Positions 39,020 to 52,823 of a DNA stretch of 64,000 nt are shown piece by piece; the stretch's first letter is position 1, and each line of letters opens with the position of its first letter. Origin of the DNA: Mycobacterium sp. ITM-2016-00318 (GTDB taxonomy: Bacteria; Actinomycetota; Actinomycetes; Mycobacteriales; Mycobacteriaceae); NCBI RefSeq assembly GCF_002968285.2, contig NZ_CP134400.1, positions 5,146,001-5,210,000 on the forward strand, given 5' to 3'. The translations under genes and the position numbers were made by a program. A model generated the notes under the pieces. The model saw nothing but the letters and a program-made list of their open reading frames with translations. It searched no databases and was not told where the DNA came from.

Positions 39020-40909
39020 TCAGTCAGTTTCATCGGGGAAGGCATTGGCCACCCTCCCGCTGCGCAGGCTGCCGTCCAGGTACGCGGCGCGGCAGGCGCG
39101 GCGGCCGATCTTGCCGCTCGAGGTACGCGGGATGGCACCGGCCGGGGTCAGCAGCACGTCACGCACGGTGACGCCGTGGCGCACCGCGATCGCCGCCCGG
39201 ATGGCGTCGGCGACCGGCGCCATGTCCATCTTGTGCGAGCCGGGCGCCCGCTCGCCGACGATCACCAGCTGTTCGGAGGTGTCGTCGAGATCGCGCTTCA
39301 GGCCCGCGTGCGCGTTCTCGAACACCTCATCGGGCAGCTGGTTGGCGGGCACGGAGAACGCGGCGACGTACCCGGTGCGCAGCGCCTTGGTGGATTCCTG
39401 CGCCGAGTACTCGAGGTCCTGCGGGTAGTGGTTGCGGCCGTCGATGATGACGAGGTCCTTGACGCGGCCGGTGATGTAGAGCTCGCCGTCGTGGTAGGCG
39501 CCGTAGTCGCCGGTGCGAACCCAGGTCGCGTCGTCGGTCGCGCCCTCGGCATGCGACGGGTTGGTGCGCGACTTGAGGATGTTCTGGAAGGTCGCGACGG
39601 TCTCCTCCGGCTTCCCCCAATAGCCGGTGCCCATGTTCTGTCCGCTGATCCAGACCTCGCCGATCTGGCCGTCGGGCAGCTCGGTCGCGGTCTCGGCGTC
39701 GACGATGACCGCCCACTCGGCGACACCCACCTTGCCCGCACCCGCCTGCGCCACCGCACTGGGTGAATCGGGTTCCACCTCAACGAATGTGCCGGTGTTC
39801 AGCGCTTCGCGGTCGACGGTGATGATCCTCGGGTGGTCACCCATCGGGGTCGTCGAAACGAACAGGGTCGCCTCGGCGAGTCCGTAAGACGGTTTGATCG
39901 CCTGCGGGGCGAACCCGTACGGGCTGAACGCCTCGTTGAACCTGCGCACGGTGGCAGCCGAGATCGGCTCGCTGCCGTTGAGGATGCACTTGACCACGCT
40001 GAGGTCCAGCTCCGGCTCGCCGTCCTTGGGCAGCCCGCGCGCCGCGGCGTGATCGAAGGCGAAGTTCGGCGCGACGGAGATCACGCCGCCGGTGTCGTCG
40101 GGCTGACGCGCCATCGCGCGGATCCACCGGCCCGGTCGGCGAACGAACGCTGCCGGTGTCATGAACTCGACGTAGTGACCGATCATCGGCGAGATCATCG
40201 CGGTGATCAGGCCCATGTCGTGGAAGAACGGCAGCCAGGAGACGCCCCGGTCTCCCTCCTCGCCTTCCAGCGCCTCGATCACCTGCACCACGTTGGTGGC
40301 CAGGTTCAGATGCGTGATCTGCACACCGGTCGGGATGCGCGTCGAGCCCGAGGTGTACTGCAGGTAGGCGATGGTGTCCTGCTCGACCTTCACCGGCTCC
40401 CAGGTGGCGCCGACCTCGTCGGGCACCGCGTCGACGGCGATGACACGCGGCCGCTCCTTGGCGGGCCTGCTGCGGAAGAACTTGCGGACACCCTCGGCTG
40501 ACTCGGTGGTGGTGAGGATGGCCGACGGGTGGCAGTCGTCGATGACGGCGTGCAGGCGGCCGACGTGACCGGGCTCGCTCGGGTCGAACAGCGGCACCGC
40601 GATCCGGCCGGAGTACAGAGTGCCGAAGAAGGCGATGAGGTACTCGAGGTTCTGCGGGCACAGGATGGCGACCCGGTCGCCGGGTTCGGTCACCTGCTGC
40701 AGGCGCGCGCCGACGGCGCGGTTGCGCCTACCGAAATCGGCCCAGTTCAGATCCCGCGCGACACCCTCGCGCTCGGTCGAGAAGTCCAGGAACCGGTAGG
40801 CGAGCTTGTCTCCACGCACCTTGGTCCATCGTTCGACATGAAGAACCAGGCTGCCGTTGTCGGGAAACCTGATCTGTCCGTCCTTGAGGAACGGGTTACG
40901 GAACCCCAT
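39020..40909 (-). CDS. fadD32: Fatty-acyl-AMP ligase FadD32
   Basis: Encodes 629 residues, near the usual 637. The adenylation P-loop-like motif [19 protein letters not shown], the A5-type [10 protein letters not shown] motif and the C-terminal hinge/[10 protein letters not shown] plus [13 protein letters not shown] are present. It activates the very long meromycolic acid as an acyl-adenylate and loads it on the N-terminal carrier domain of Pks13, encoded immediately downstream. ATG at 40909 ([13 protein letters not shown]) agrees with the family N-terminus. The 250-base gap upstream (40910-41160) should carry the promoter of the fadD32-pks13-accD4 operon. Confidence 0.97.
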   Translation of the reverse strand: MGFRNPFLKDGQIRFPDNGSLVLHVERWTKVRGDKLAYRFLDFSTEREGVARDLNWADFGRRNRAVGARLQQVTEPGDRVAILCPQNLEYLIAFFGTLYSGRIAVPLFDPSEPGHVGRLHAVIDDCHPSAILTTTESAEGVRKFFRSRPAKERPRVIAVDAVPDEVGATWEPVKVEQDTIAYLQYTSGSTRIPTGVQITHLNLATNVVQVIEALEGEEGDRGVSWLPFFHDMGLITAMISPMIGHYVEFMTPAAFVRRPGRWIRAMARQPDDTGGVISVAPNFAFDHAAARGLPKDGEPELDLSVVKCILNGSEPISAATVRRFNEAFSPYGFAPQAIKPSYGLAEATLFVSTTPMGDHPRIITVDREALNTGTFVEVEPDSPSAVAQAGAGKVGVAEWAVIVDAETATELPDGQIGEVWISGQNMGTGYWGKPEETVATFQNILKSRTNPSHAEGATDDATWVRTGDYGAYHDGELYITGRVKDLVIIDGRNHYPQDLEYSAQESTKALRTGYVAAFSVPANQLPDEVFENAHAGLKRDLDDTSEQLVIVGERAPGSHKMDMAPVADAIRAAIAVRHGVTVRDVLLTPAGAIPRTSSGKIGRRACRAAYLDGSLRSGRVANAFPDETD

Positions 40910-41160
40910 CTCACTCTCCTGTCAAACCACACTCGTCGCGATGCTGGAACGCGCGTGGACCTCTGGGGCGTCACGGCTGTCTTGAAGGACTCTGTTGTCC
41001 GCATGGACGCCGAGCCCCGCCCGATGGTACCGAGGCGTCGGTTTTCACCGCCGCAACACCCTATGAGCTGGACGTTTCGTCCGGCCTTCTGTCGTTAGTC
41101 TTAGTTATTTCTTAATGTTAGGCGACCGCTTCGCGCACACCAAATCTATGCGGTCACGTG

Positions 41161-42165
41161 TCAGCCATGTTTTGGACGCGGAGCGTTATCGATCACCTTC
41201 TGCGTCCAATCCAGCGTCCACGCCGTGGAGGGCTGGCCGCCCAGATTCCAGAACTGCGTGGTGGCGTACAGGGCGTGCACGGGCTGCCCGGCCCCGCCCG
41301 CGAGAATCTCGAGCGTCTTCGGCAGGTTGGTGATCGAGAAGGCCTCCTCCGGCGCCGAGCAGATCAGGTCACCCGTCGCGCAGATCTCGTTGACGCGGTC
41401 GTTGAGGACACCGAAGCCGCCGGGACGCGGGCCCGTCATCGTCAATCCCATCGACGACAGCATCGGCACCTCGTTCAGCGTGATCTCGGCGCCCTGCCCG
41501 GGGGGGTTCGGCCCCACGTCCAGCCCGACACCGGTCTGCCTGCGACCGTCGGCGATCAACGTCGCGCCGAGCACCAGGTCGGCGTCGACCGGGCCGCGGC
41601 CGTTGCCGATGTCGCTGACCATGTCGCCCGCGATCACCGCCCCTTGGGAGAACCCGACGAGCACGTAGCTGGTCAGGGGGCAGCGGTTGTTCATGTCCGT
41701 CATGGCCTTGACGGCGTTGCGGGTGCCCTCGGCGCGGCTGTCGTTGTAGTTCATCTGGCCGTCGGACGACAGCGGATTGTGGAACTGGGCCGTGTAGGGA
41801 ACCGTGTACACCTCGAGCCGGTCGGTGCCGAATTGGCCGCGGATCGGGTTGGACACGTTCAGTAGCAACGCAATCGGGAACTGCGTCGGGTTGAACGGGT
41901 CGAGTGCCGGTGATGACTCCCACGTCCCGGGGATGGAAATCAGCTGCACGTCGGGACAGCTCGCATCCTGGAACTCCGGACGGGGCTTACCCGTCGGTCC
42001 GCTCGTCGGCGGCACCGCCGACGGTGGAAGGGCGGTCTCCTCCTTGTCGGGCTGGCGGACCATGATCCACACGACCGCGACGACCAGTGCCACGACGAGC
42101 GCCATCGCCCCCGCTGCGATGAGCGCGAGTAACCGGTGGCGTTTCCGCCGACTGTTGGTAGCCAA
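41161..42165 (-). CDS. Cutinase-like serine esterase Culp6 (Rv3802c homologue)
   Basis: Encodes 334 residues: a basic N-terminus, one membrane anchor (about 12-35, [20 protein letters not shown]), a Pro-rich linker and a cutinase-fold domain. The nucleophile is in [13 protein letters not shown]; paired cysteines ([20 protein letters not shown]) match the cutinase disulfide pattern. In M. tuberculosis Rv3802c is essential, with phospholipase and thioesterase activity in the envelope, located between the Ag85 and mycolate genes as here. It ends 251 bases before fadD32 and follows the lipoprotein gene by 11 bases. Confidence 0.92.
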   Translation of the reverse strand: MATNSRRKRHRLLALIAAGAMALVVALVVAVVWIMVRQPDKEETALPPSAVPPTSGPTGKPRPEFQDASCPDVQLISIPGTWESSPALDPFNPTQFPIALLLNVSNPIRGQFGTDRLEVYTVPYTAQFHNPLSSDGQMNYNDSRAEGTRNAVKAMTDMNNRCPLTSYVLVGFSQGAVIAGDMVSDIGNGRGPVDADLVLGATLIADGRRQTGVGLDVGPNPPGQGAEITLNEVPMLSSMGLTMTGPRPGGFGVLNDRVNEICATGDLICSAPEEAFSITNLPKTLEILAGGAGQPVHALYATTQFWNLGGQPSTAWTLDWTQKVIDNAPRPKHG

Positions 42166-42176
42166 GAATTTTCCTT

Positions 42177-42659
42177 TTAGCAGAGACGTTCGGTAGCGAT
42201 CCGAATGTAGTCAGCGGTGAGGGCATCCACCTCTGAGGGCGGCGGCGCAATGGCATTCATCTGGTGGCTGCGCGCATCACCGCGTACCAGCGGCGTCACA
42301 TAGTCGCGAACGGCCGCCTCCGATTGTTTGGCCGCGCGCGCCTGGCAGACGTAGGACCCGATGCTCAACGCGAGCAGATCGGTCGACGGCCGAACACCGG
42401 CGGCCTCCAGCGCTTCGAGATAGGACCGCTGCTGCGCGGTCACCGTCAATTTGGTGGGTTGCGAGCCTTCGGCCCGCGGTCCGACGATCTTCTGCGGCTG
42501 GGCCCTCGACTGCATCGTCGACGGCGGCACGGACATGGTCGGCAGCATGCCGTCACCGGAGGTGCATCCGGTGAGCAGCGCAGTGACAGGGGCCACGAGC
42601 GACGTCGCTACGGCGACGCCACTGGACCACCTCGGCCAACGCCGAACCGTCTGCTGCAC
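42177..42659 (-). CDS. DUF732-type lipoprotein
   Basis: Encodes 160 residues. After a basic N-terminus a hydrophobic stretch ends in a lipobox-like LLTGC (Cys near residue 32), indicating a lipoprotein. The mature part has a Pro/Ser linker and a helical domain ([20 protein letters not shown] ... [12 protein letters not shown] ... [13 protein letters not shown]) with two cysteines, the layout of DUF732 proteins in mycobacteria. Function unknown. It is 26 bases after mpt51 and 11 bases before culp6, so all three may be cotranscribed. I recall no gene at this position in M. tuberculosis. Confidence 0.7.
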   Translation of the reverse strand: MQQTVRRWPRWSSGVAVATSLVAPVTALLTGCTSGDGMLPTMSVPPSTMQSRAQPQKIVGPRAEGSQPTKLTVTAQQRSYLEALEAAGVRPSTDLLALSIGSYVCQARAAKQSEAAVRDYVTPLVRGDARSHQMNAIAPPPSEVDALTADYIRIATERLC

Positions 42660-42685
42660 TCCTCCAAGGTACCGGCGTTAGACAG

Positions 42686-43564
42686 TCACCTGATCGTGGT
42701 GACGAGTTCGCCGGACATGGCGGCGAGTTGCGGACCCCACGTGCCCCAGTCGTGTTGCCCGCTCGGCGGGAAGTCGAAGTGCGCGTTGTGGCCGCCGACG
42801 GCGCGGTAGTGCTGGTAGAACTCGCGGTTGGTGCCCTGGGCGATGTCGCAGTACCCGATCATGGCGGCGGGATCACTGCACCCGAGGGTGGTCGGAGCGA
42901 AGACCCACAGCCGGGTGTTGTTGTCGGCCAGTAGCTGGACGTGCACATTGGGCGAATGCCATTTCCACCGGCCGAGTTGTGGCAGACCCCACATGTTGCG
43001 GATGTCGACCCCGCCGTACTGGGCCAGCCCCGCCGTGATCGCGCCGTCAACACCGGTGCGCTCAGGTGCGACAAAACCAGACAGCGAACCTGCGTAGCGG
43101 TACTTGTCGGGGTGGAAGGCCGCCAGCGCCAACGCGCCGTATCCGCCCTGGGCGGCGCCGACGACGCCGTGCCCGTTGGGGGCGAGCCCCTTGTTGGCGG
43201 CCAGCCAGGCGGGCAGCTCATCGGCGAGGAAGGTCTCCCACTGCCTGCTGCCGTCCTGCTCCCAGTTGGTGTACATGCTCCATGCGCCGCCCGCCGGGGC
43301 GGCCACCGAGATGCCCTTGCCCGCCAGCGTGTTGAACGCGCCCGCACCTACCCAGTTGCTCACGTCGGGACCCGCGTTGAACGCGTCGAGCAGAATGACG
43401 GCGTGCGGGCCACCGCCCTGGAAGGCGACGGGAATGTCGCGGCCCATGGCCCCGGACGGCACCATCAGCATCTCAACGCCGTCGGCCTTGGCGACCGGTG
43501 CCACCGCCGACCACAGGCCCGCCGCAAGCACCACCGACATGACCGCTCGAATCATCCCGCGCAT
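42686..43564 (-). CDS. MPT51/FbpD, non-catalytic antigen 85 homologue
   Basis: Encodes 292 residues: signal peptide (about 1-28, cut near VAKADG) and an Ag85-like alpha/beta hydrolase domain (LMVPSGAMGRDIPVAFQGGG). The position of the mycolyltransferase Ser reads VGAAQGGYGAL instead of the Ag85 GLSMAGS, so the nucleophile is missing, as in MPT51 of M. tuberculosis, which is considered a fibronectin-binding or carbohydrate-binding paralogue. It lies 132 bases downstream of fbpA on the same strand. The symbol is left blank because fbpC1/fbpD/mpt51 are all in use. Confidence 0.92.
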   Translation of the reverse strand: MRGMIRAVMSVVLAAGLWSAVAPVAKADGVEMLMVPSGAMGRDIPVAFQGGGPHAVILLDAFNAGPDVSNWVGAGAFNTLAGKGISVAAPAGGAWSMYTNWEQDGSRQWETFLADELPAWLAANKGLAPNGHGVVGAAQGGYGALALAAFHPDKYRYAGSLSGFVAPERTGVDGAITAGLAQYGGVDIRNMWGLPQLGRWKWHSPNVHVQLLADNNTRLWVFAPTTLGCSDPAAMIGYCDIAQGTNREFYQHYRAVGGHNAHFDFPPSGQHDWGTWGPQLAAMSGELVTTIR

Positions 43565-43696
43565 ATACCCACCCTCACCGTTGGCTTTCCCCGCGCAATG
43601 CAGTGAACCACATCACCAGGCCGTCGGTGAAACAACTGACGGCGGTGACCCCGAGGGATCACCGCCGCCAGTACGTAGCGCTGTTTTACCGCGTGC

Positions 43697-44776
<1,080 letters not shown>

Positions 44777-44958
44777 TCATCTATCCCATCTGTCGTATGC
44801 CGCACCCGAGATCACAAGACCCACTCGGCTCAGGCGCCCGTGTAGTCAACCACACCTTGGTGTGATATCTCTCCTCAGCTGCTCTCCTCCGTGGTCGCCG
44901 CCTACCCCCGTTAAGTGCGGTGACCAGGTCTTATTCGAAAGCTTGCACGAGCGCGAGG

Positions 44959-46968
44959 TCATGGACCGCTCGCGGGCAATCCGGTGTACTCGGGAACGAC
45001 GGGCTTCGGAATCGGCAGCCCACACCGGATGAGTTCGTACATCGGTACCCGATCGATTCGGTACTTCGTGAACCCATAGGCGTGCACCACATTCGACAGG
45101 AAGCGGCGCGGACCCAGCGGATCTCGTATCGAGATCAGCATGGATTCGGTGGCCGGACATTCCAGAGCCACCTCGGCCTGGGCGATCCAGTCCTCGTCGA
45201 GATAGGGCGGGAGGTAGGGCGGCTCCTTCAGAAACGGGCCCTCTGCGACGGCCCAGTCGGGGAAGAGGTTCTTGTCGTGACCGATCCGGCCGTCCTCGAG
45301 ACGCGCGGTGTGCGCGGCAATCGGGTTCGCGAGCCCGATCTGGTCGATCACCCGCACATCGAGGCCGACGTTCATGCCGAGCATGCCGAGGTTTGTGAAA
45401 AACACTGTGTGCGGGCCGATATAGGACTCCCGTTGCTCCGGCGGCATGTCCGGCGGCGGCGGAATCGCGGGTACGACGTCCCACTGGTCGTAGTTGCCCG
45501 CCGGCAGGAGCAGCGCCCCGTCGGGCGTGTTGTCGAGCGCGACCAGCACGGCCCGCATCCGGGGGTAGTCCAGATAGTCGGCGGCCGTGAGCGGGTGGGC
45601 GTGGCCGGTGGCCTGCGAGTAGAACCGCCGTTCGTCGACGATGCCCGTATACGTCACCCGGGTTGCGTCGGAGCCCATTCCCGGCGCATTGGCGGCCCAC
45701 AACGACCAGCCGACGACGGCGAGCCACAACACCGATATGATGCCGGCGAGCTGGTATCCCACTCCGCGACTGAACTTTTCGCCGTCCGGAAGCAGGACGG
45801 GTATCACCGCGATAGGCGCCACCAGACAGAACATCGGCGTGAGCAGAACCCGGCCGTGCATGAAGTCGCCGCCCTGCCGAATCCAGTAGGCCGCCTGCAG
45901 AAGCCCGCTGACGACGATGAACAGCACGACGGCGGGCGGACTCTGCACCATGCGCGCGAGCCTGCTGTAGCCGTAGGGCGCCTCCCGCCGGATCCACCAC
46001 GGCCGGCTGCGGGTGGTCAACAGGATGAGGGCCAGCACACCCAGCAGAAGGGCGGGCAGCCACAACAGATACGGCTCATCGAAATTGTTCAGGTACACCC
46101 AGCCGTGCGCCCACTTGTCACCCGTGGCGTCCTTCGCCAAAGCCGTTTGGGGAAACAGCAATCCGTAGTAACCCATGCGGAAGATCTGGTACGCGACCGG
46201 GAGCAGTCCGCCGGCTGCGACGATCAGGCCGCGGCGGCGCCAATCCCGTGCCGCGATCAGCATCATGATCAGGGCCAGTCCGCCGATCAGCGCGAGTTCG
46301 GGGCGGACGAGAACGGAAAGCCCGGCGACAAAGGCGAGCGACGCGTCGAAGAACGGGCTGACCGCATTGCGCTGACCGGTGTCCCGATAGGAACGCAGCG
46401 CCTGCGACCAGCACACCATCATCCACCACAGCAGCCCGAGATAGGCAAGCACCAAACCGTTTTCGAGACCCGAGGTGGCGAAGTCGCGTGCGGGCGGCAC
46501 CGAGATGTAAACCAGGACACCCGCGGGTAACAGCAGGGCGCGGCGGCCCTGCAGGCTCGGTGCGTACAGCCTGCCCGCCCCGAGGATCAGGAACACGACA
46601 CCGGCCACGCTGAGTACGAGTGCCAACCACAGCGCCACGTACTCGAGTTGGGTCGGGCCGCCGATCAGGCCGCCGAGGTAGTTCAGGTAGGTCCACAGCG
46701 TCGACGTGTTCGACTCGACGCGTTCCCCCTTGTTGAAGACGGGGCCGTTGCCCGCCATCAGGTTCCTCACGGTCCGCAGGACGATAAGGCCGTCGTCGGC
46801 GATCCAGCGGCGCTGCCACGCACCCCACGCGAACAGGGCGCCCACGACGACAACGCTGCACCACAGACTGACCCGTGCGGTGATGTCGAAGGGAAATGCG
46901 GGCCCGGCCGCCACCCGAGGGGCGTCTCTCGGTGGCCCTTTCGGGTCAGCCGAGGAGAACAGCGGCAC
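44959..46968 (-). CDS. aftB: Terminal beta(1-2) arabinofuranosyltransferase AftB
   Basis: Encodes up to 669 residues; relatives are about 630, so an internal start after the first 30 residues is possible. GT-C motif Asp-Asp is in RWIADDGLIVLRTVRNLMAG in the first extracytoplasmic loop. About ten helices follow, then a roughly 200-residue extracytoplasmic domain (YTGIVDERRFYSQATGHAHP). It adds the terminal beta(1-2)-linked arabinose that carries mycolate. As annotated it overlaps the ubiA 3' end by 23 bases. It is followed by 185 bases before fbpA, without clear features. Confidence 0.93.
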   Translation of the reverse strand: MPLFSSADPKGPPRDAPRVAAGPAFPFDITARVSLWCSVVVVGALFAWGAWQRRWIADDGLIVLRTVRNLMAGNGPVFNKGERVESNTSTLWTYLNYLGGLIGGPTQLEYVALWLALVLSVAGVVFLILGAGRLYAPSLQGRRALLLPAGVLVYISVPPARDFATSGLENGLVLAYLGLLWWMMVCWSQALRSYRDTGQRNAVSPFFDASLAFVAGLSVLVRPELALIGGLALIMMLIAARDWRRRGLIVAAGGLLPVAYQIFRMGYYGLLFPQTALAKDATGDKWAHGWVYLNNFDEPYLLWLPALLLGVLALILLTTRSRPWWIRREAPYGYSRLARMVQSPPAVVLFIVVSGLLQAAYWIRQGGDFMHGRVLLTPMFCLVAPIAVIPVLLPDGEKFSRGVGYQLAGIISVLWLAVVGWSLWAANAPGMGSDATRVTYTGIVDERRFYSQATGHAHPLTAADYLDYPRMRAVLVALDNTPDGALLLPAGNYDQWDVVPAIPPPPDMPPEQRESYIGPHTVFFTNLGMLGMNVGLDVRVIDQIGLANPIAAHTARLEDGRIGHDKNLFPDWAVAEGPFLKEPPYLPPYLDEDWIAQAEVALECPATESMLISIRDPLGPRRFLSNVVHAYGFTKYRIDRVPMYELIRCGLPIPKPVVPEYTGLPASGP

Positions 46969-47902
46969 CGATGGTTCCGATCCACGCGACCGCCAGAAGC
47001 TGAAGCACCCGATCCTTCAGCGCAATTTCCTCCGGTTCGCCTGCCAGGCCACTGTCGACGTCGACGGCGTAGCGCAGGATCGCGATCGTGAACGGGATCA
47101 TCGTGATCGCGTACCAGGAGGCGTTCGCGCCGTCACGCTCGAATGCCCACAGCCCGTAGCAGACCACCATGGCGGTCGCCGACAGGGTCCAGACGAAGCG
47201 CAGATACGTCGACGTGTAGCTCTCCAGAGACTTGCGGATCTTGGCGCCCGTCTTCTCCGAGAGCTGTAGTTCGGCGTACCGCTTACCCGCCACCATGAAC
47301 AGCGAGCCGAACGTCATCACCAGCAAAAACCATTGCGACAGCGGGATATTGGCCGCCACGCCACCGGCGATCGCCCTGATCAGGTACGCCGAAGAGACGA
47401 TACAGATGTCGAGCACCGCTTGGTGTTTGAGGCCAAAGCAGTACGCCAGTTGCATAGCGATGTAGACGCCGATCACACCGGCCAGATTCGGCGTCGCGAG
47501 GAACGACACCGCCAGCGCCGCGATCGCGAGCACCACTGCTGTGCAGTACGCGAGCCACTGCGGCACCACGCCCGCGGCGATCGGCCTGAACCGTTTGGTC
47601 GGGTGCGCGCGGTCCGCCTCGACGTCACGCGCGTCGTTGACCAGATAAATGGACGACGCGGCGAGCGAGAACGCCACGAATGCGATCGAAACCTTGACCG
47701 CGACCTCACGCCAGTCGTACTGCACGTCGCTGCCGAGGGCGGCCACCGGAGCGATCAGCACCAGCAGGTTCTTCACCCACTGGCGCGGACGCGCCGCCTT
47801 GATCAGGCCGGTGACGACGTTGCGGGGTGGGCCCTTCTCCGGTGCCGCGTCATCGCTGCGCTTCTCCGCGCTGGACGCACTGCTGTCACTCGAGATGCTC
47901 AT
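46946..47902 (-). CDS. ubiA: Decaprenyl-phosphate phosphoribosyltransferase (UbiA, DPPR synthase)
   Basis: Encodes 318 residues with a hydrophilic N-terminus and about nine helices of the UbiA prenyltransferase superfamily. The first Asp-rich motif is YLVNDARDVEADRAHPTKRF; a second polar region is GKRYAELQLSEKTGAKIRKS. It joins phosphoribose pyrophosphate to decaprenyl phosphate, the first committed step to decaprenyl-phosphoryl-arabinose; mutations in the tuberculosis gene raise ethambutol resistance. ATG at 47902 overlaps the upstream PAP2 stop by four bases. Confidence 0.95.
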   Translation of the reverse strand: MSISSDSSASSAEKRSDDAAPEKGPPRNVVTGLIKAARPRQWVKNLLVLIAPVAALGSDVQYDWREVAVKVSIAFVAFSLAASSIYLVNDARDVEADRAHPTKRFRPIAAGVVPQWLAYCTAVVLAIAALAVSFLATPNLAGVIGVYIAMQLAYCFGLKHQAVLDICIVSSAYLIRAIAGGVAANIPLSQWFLLVMTFGSLFMVAGKRYAELQLSEKTGAKIRKSLESYTSTYLRFVWTLSATAMVVCYGLWAFERDGANASWYAITMIPFTIAILRYAVDVDSGLAGEPEEIALKDRVLQLLAVAWIGTIGAAVLLG

Positions 47903-48415
47903 GAGGTCTCCTTCGGCCCCGACGCGATGAAACCCACCGTCTTCGCGACGGCAGCGCCGACCGCGACGCCGGTGATCACGTCACTGGGATAGTGCACGCC
48001 GAGAACCATGCGGGACAACGCCATCGGTGGCACCAAGAGTGAGGGCAGCGGCAGGCCGGTGACCCGCGCCAGCAGAACCGCCGCCGCCGTGGTCGAGGTG
48101 GCGTGCGCGGACGGGAAGCTGAGCCTGCTCGGGGTGCCGACGTTGACCGCGATGCTCGGGTGGTGCGGACGTTCCCTTCGCACCACGCGCTTGATGATGA
48201 CGGCCGCGGCGTGCGCGGCGAACGCCCCGACTCCGACGGCCAGCCATGCCCGCCGCTTGGCGGGTTGACACAGCGCGCCGAGGCCCGCGATGGCCAGCCA
48301 TCCGATGCTGTGCTCGCCGAAGTGGGAGAGGATGCGCGCGCCCGCGAGCACGCCTGGCCGGTCGGCAAGCGCCGACTGAACCGCGACCAACGCGGCCTCC
48401 TCGCCGCGCCGAACA

Positions 48416-48423
<8 letters not shown>
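47899..48423 (-). CDS. PAP2 phosphatase (Rv3807c homologue, DPPR phosphatase)
   Basis: Encodes 174 residues from ATG at 48423 (MADVRRGEEAALVAVQ), overlapping the glfT2 stop by 8 bases. The three PAP2 motifs are complete: KRVVRRERP, PSAHATST and SRMVLGVHYPSD, with five to six transmembrane helices. In the arabinose pathway the Rv3807c protein is the proposed 5-phosphatase acting on decaprenyl-phosphoribosyl-5-phosphate between UbiA and DprE1; coupling to ubiA supports this role here. Confidence 0.92.
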
Positions 48424-51639
<3,216 letters not shown>

Positions 51640-51723
51640 TCACTCTAGACCCACCAGTCACAGCAGTAACATCGTTCACGTAACCAGCACCGCCCACGTA
51701 GTCCATGTATTGAGGAGACTTCC

Positions 51724-52689
51724 GTGCCAAACCGACGTCGACGCAGGCTCTCGACAGCCACGAGCGCAGTCGCCGCCCTGGCCGTCGTGAGTCCATTTGC
51801 GGTATCCGCCATTTCCGAGATGACAAAGCCCGCGCCCCAACCGCGCGAGTTCCAGTCGGCCGCCATGGTGACCGATCTGCCGAACGAACTCATGTCGGCG
51901 CTCTCACAAGGTTTGTCGCAGTTCGGCATCAATCTGCCGGCCGTGCCCTCGTCACTGACCGGCGCCGACGCCGGGATGCCGACCACGCTGACCGCGCCGG
52001 GCAGCCTCGCCTCGCCCGGCCTGACATCACCGGCCCTGGCCCCCGGCACATCTCCCGCCCTGACCCCCGGCCTGACGACGCCGCCCGCCGCCGGTCTGCC
52101 CGGCGCGACGACGCCGCCGCTGACCGACCCTGCGTTGTCCAGCACGGCGCTGCTCGATCCGGCTGCCGGCCAGTTGGCGACCGCCAATCCAGCGCTGACC
52201 AGCCCGGCACCACCGACCCCAGGTGGGCCTGCTGGGCTGCCCGGCCTGGCAGGCGACGCCGCAGGCGCCGTCAATCCGGCGCTGACCAGCCCGACCGGGG
52301 CGGTTCCAGGTGGCCTGACGACGCCGCCGGTCACCGGGCTCGACCCGGCGCTTGCGACGACGCCGATCTCCAATGCCGCGGGCCTGCCCGCGCCCGGCGA
52401 GGTGCCGATCTCGGCGCCGATCGGGCTCGATCCTGCCGCGGGTACCTACCCGATCCTCGGTGGCGACCCGGGTCTCGGGCTCGGCGCCATGCCCGCCGCC
52501 AGCACCGGGGGCGGCGGCGGCATCTTCAGCGAACTCAGCAGTGCTGCGCAGCAGCTCGGCGCAGGCCAGGCCATCGATCTGCTCAAGGGTGTGGTGATGC
52601 CGATGATCACCTCGGCGATGAAGCCCGCCGCAGCGGCGGCCCCGCCGCCGCCACCCGTACCGGCCCCACCGGCTCCGCCTGCCGGATAG
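51724..52689 (+). CDS. erp: Exported repetitive protein Erp (PirG)
   Basis: Encodes 321 residues from GTG at 51724 with GAGGAG upstream. Signal peptide (about 1-30, RRRRRLSTATSAVAALAVVS), a conserved globular part (SAISEMTKPAPQPREFQSAA; NELMSALSQGLSQFGINLP), a central region of degenerate Pro-Ala/Gly-Leu-Thr-Ser repeats, and a C-terminal segment (IFSELSSAAQQLGAGQAIDL) followed by a Pro/Ala tail. Erp is a surface protein needed for envelope integrity and virulence in mycobacteria; repeat number varies among species. Divergent from glf. Confidence 0.93.
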   Translation: MPNRRRRRLSTATSAVAALAVVSPFAVSAISEMTKPAPQPREFQSAAMVTDLPNELMSALSQGLSQFGINLPAVPSSLTGADAGMPTTLTAPGSLASPGLTSPALAPGTSPALTPGLTTPPAAGLPGATTPPLTDPALSSTALLDPAAGQLATANPALTSPAPPTPGGPAGLPGLAGDAAGAVNPALTSPTGAVPGGLTTPPVTGLDPALATTPISNAAGLPAPGEVPISAPIGLDPAAGTYPILGGDPGLGLGAMPAASTGGGGGIFSELSSAAQQLGAGQAIDLLKGVVMPMITSAMKPAAAAAPPPPPVPAPPAPPAG

Positions 52690-52700
52690 TCCTGCCTCTA

Positions 52701-52742
52701 AACGGCGCCGCAGAGCCAAGTGGCGGGTTCTGCGGCGCCGTT
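52701..52742. terminator. Terminator hairpin after erp
   Basis: AACGGCGCCGCAGA (52701-52714) pairs perfectly with TCTGCGGCGCCGTT (52729-52742), a 14-bp GC-rich stem with a 14-base loop, starting 12 bases after the erp stop. Confidence 0.8.
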
Positions 52743-52823
52743 GCAGGGCATGTGAACCAACAAGGGTGCGTTTTGGCCGTGTCGAAACACTGGTAACAAC
52801 TGACCCATACGTAACATCGATCC

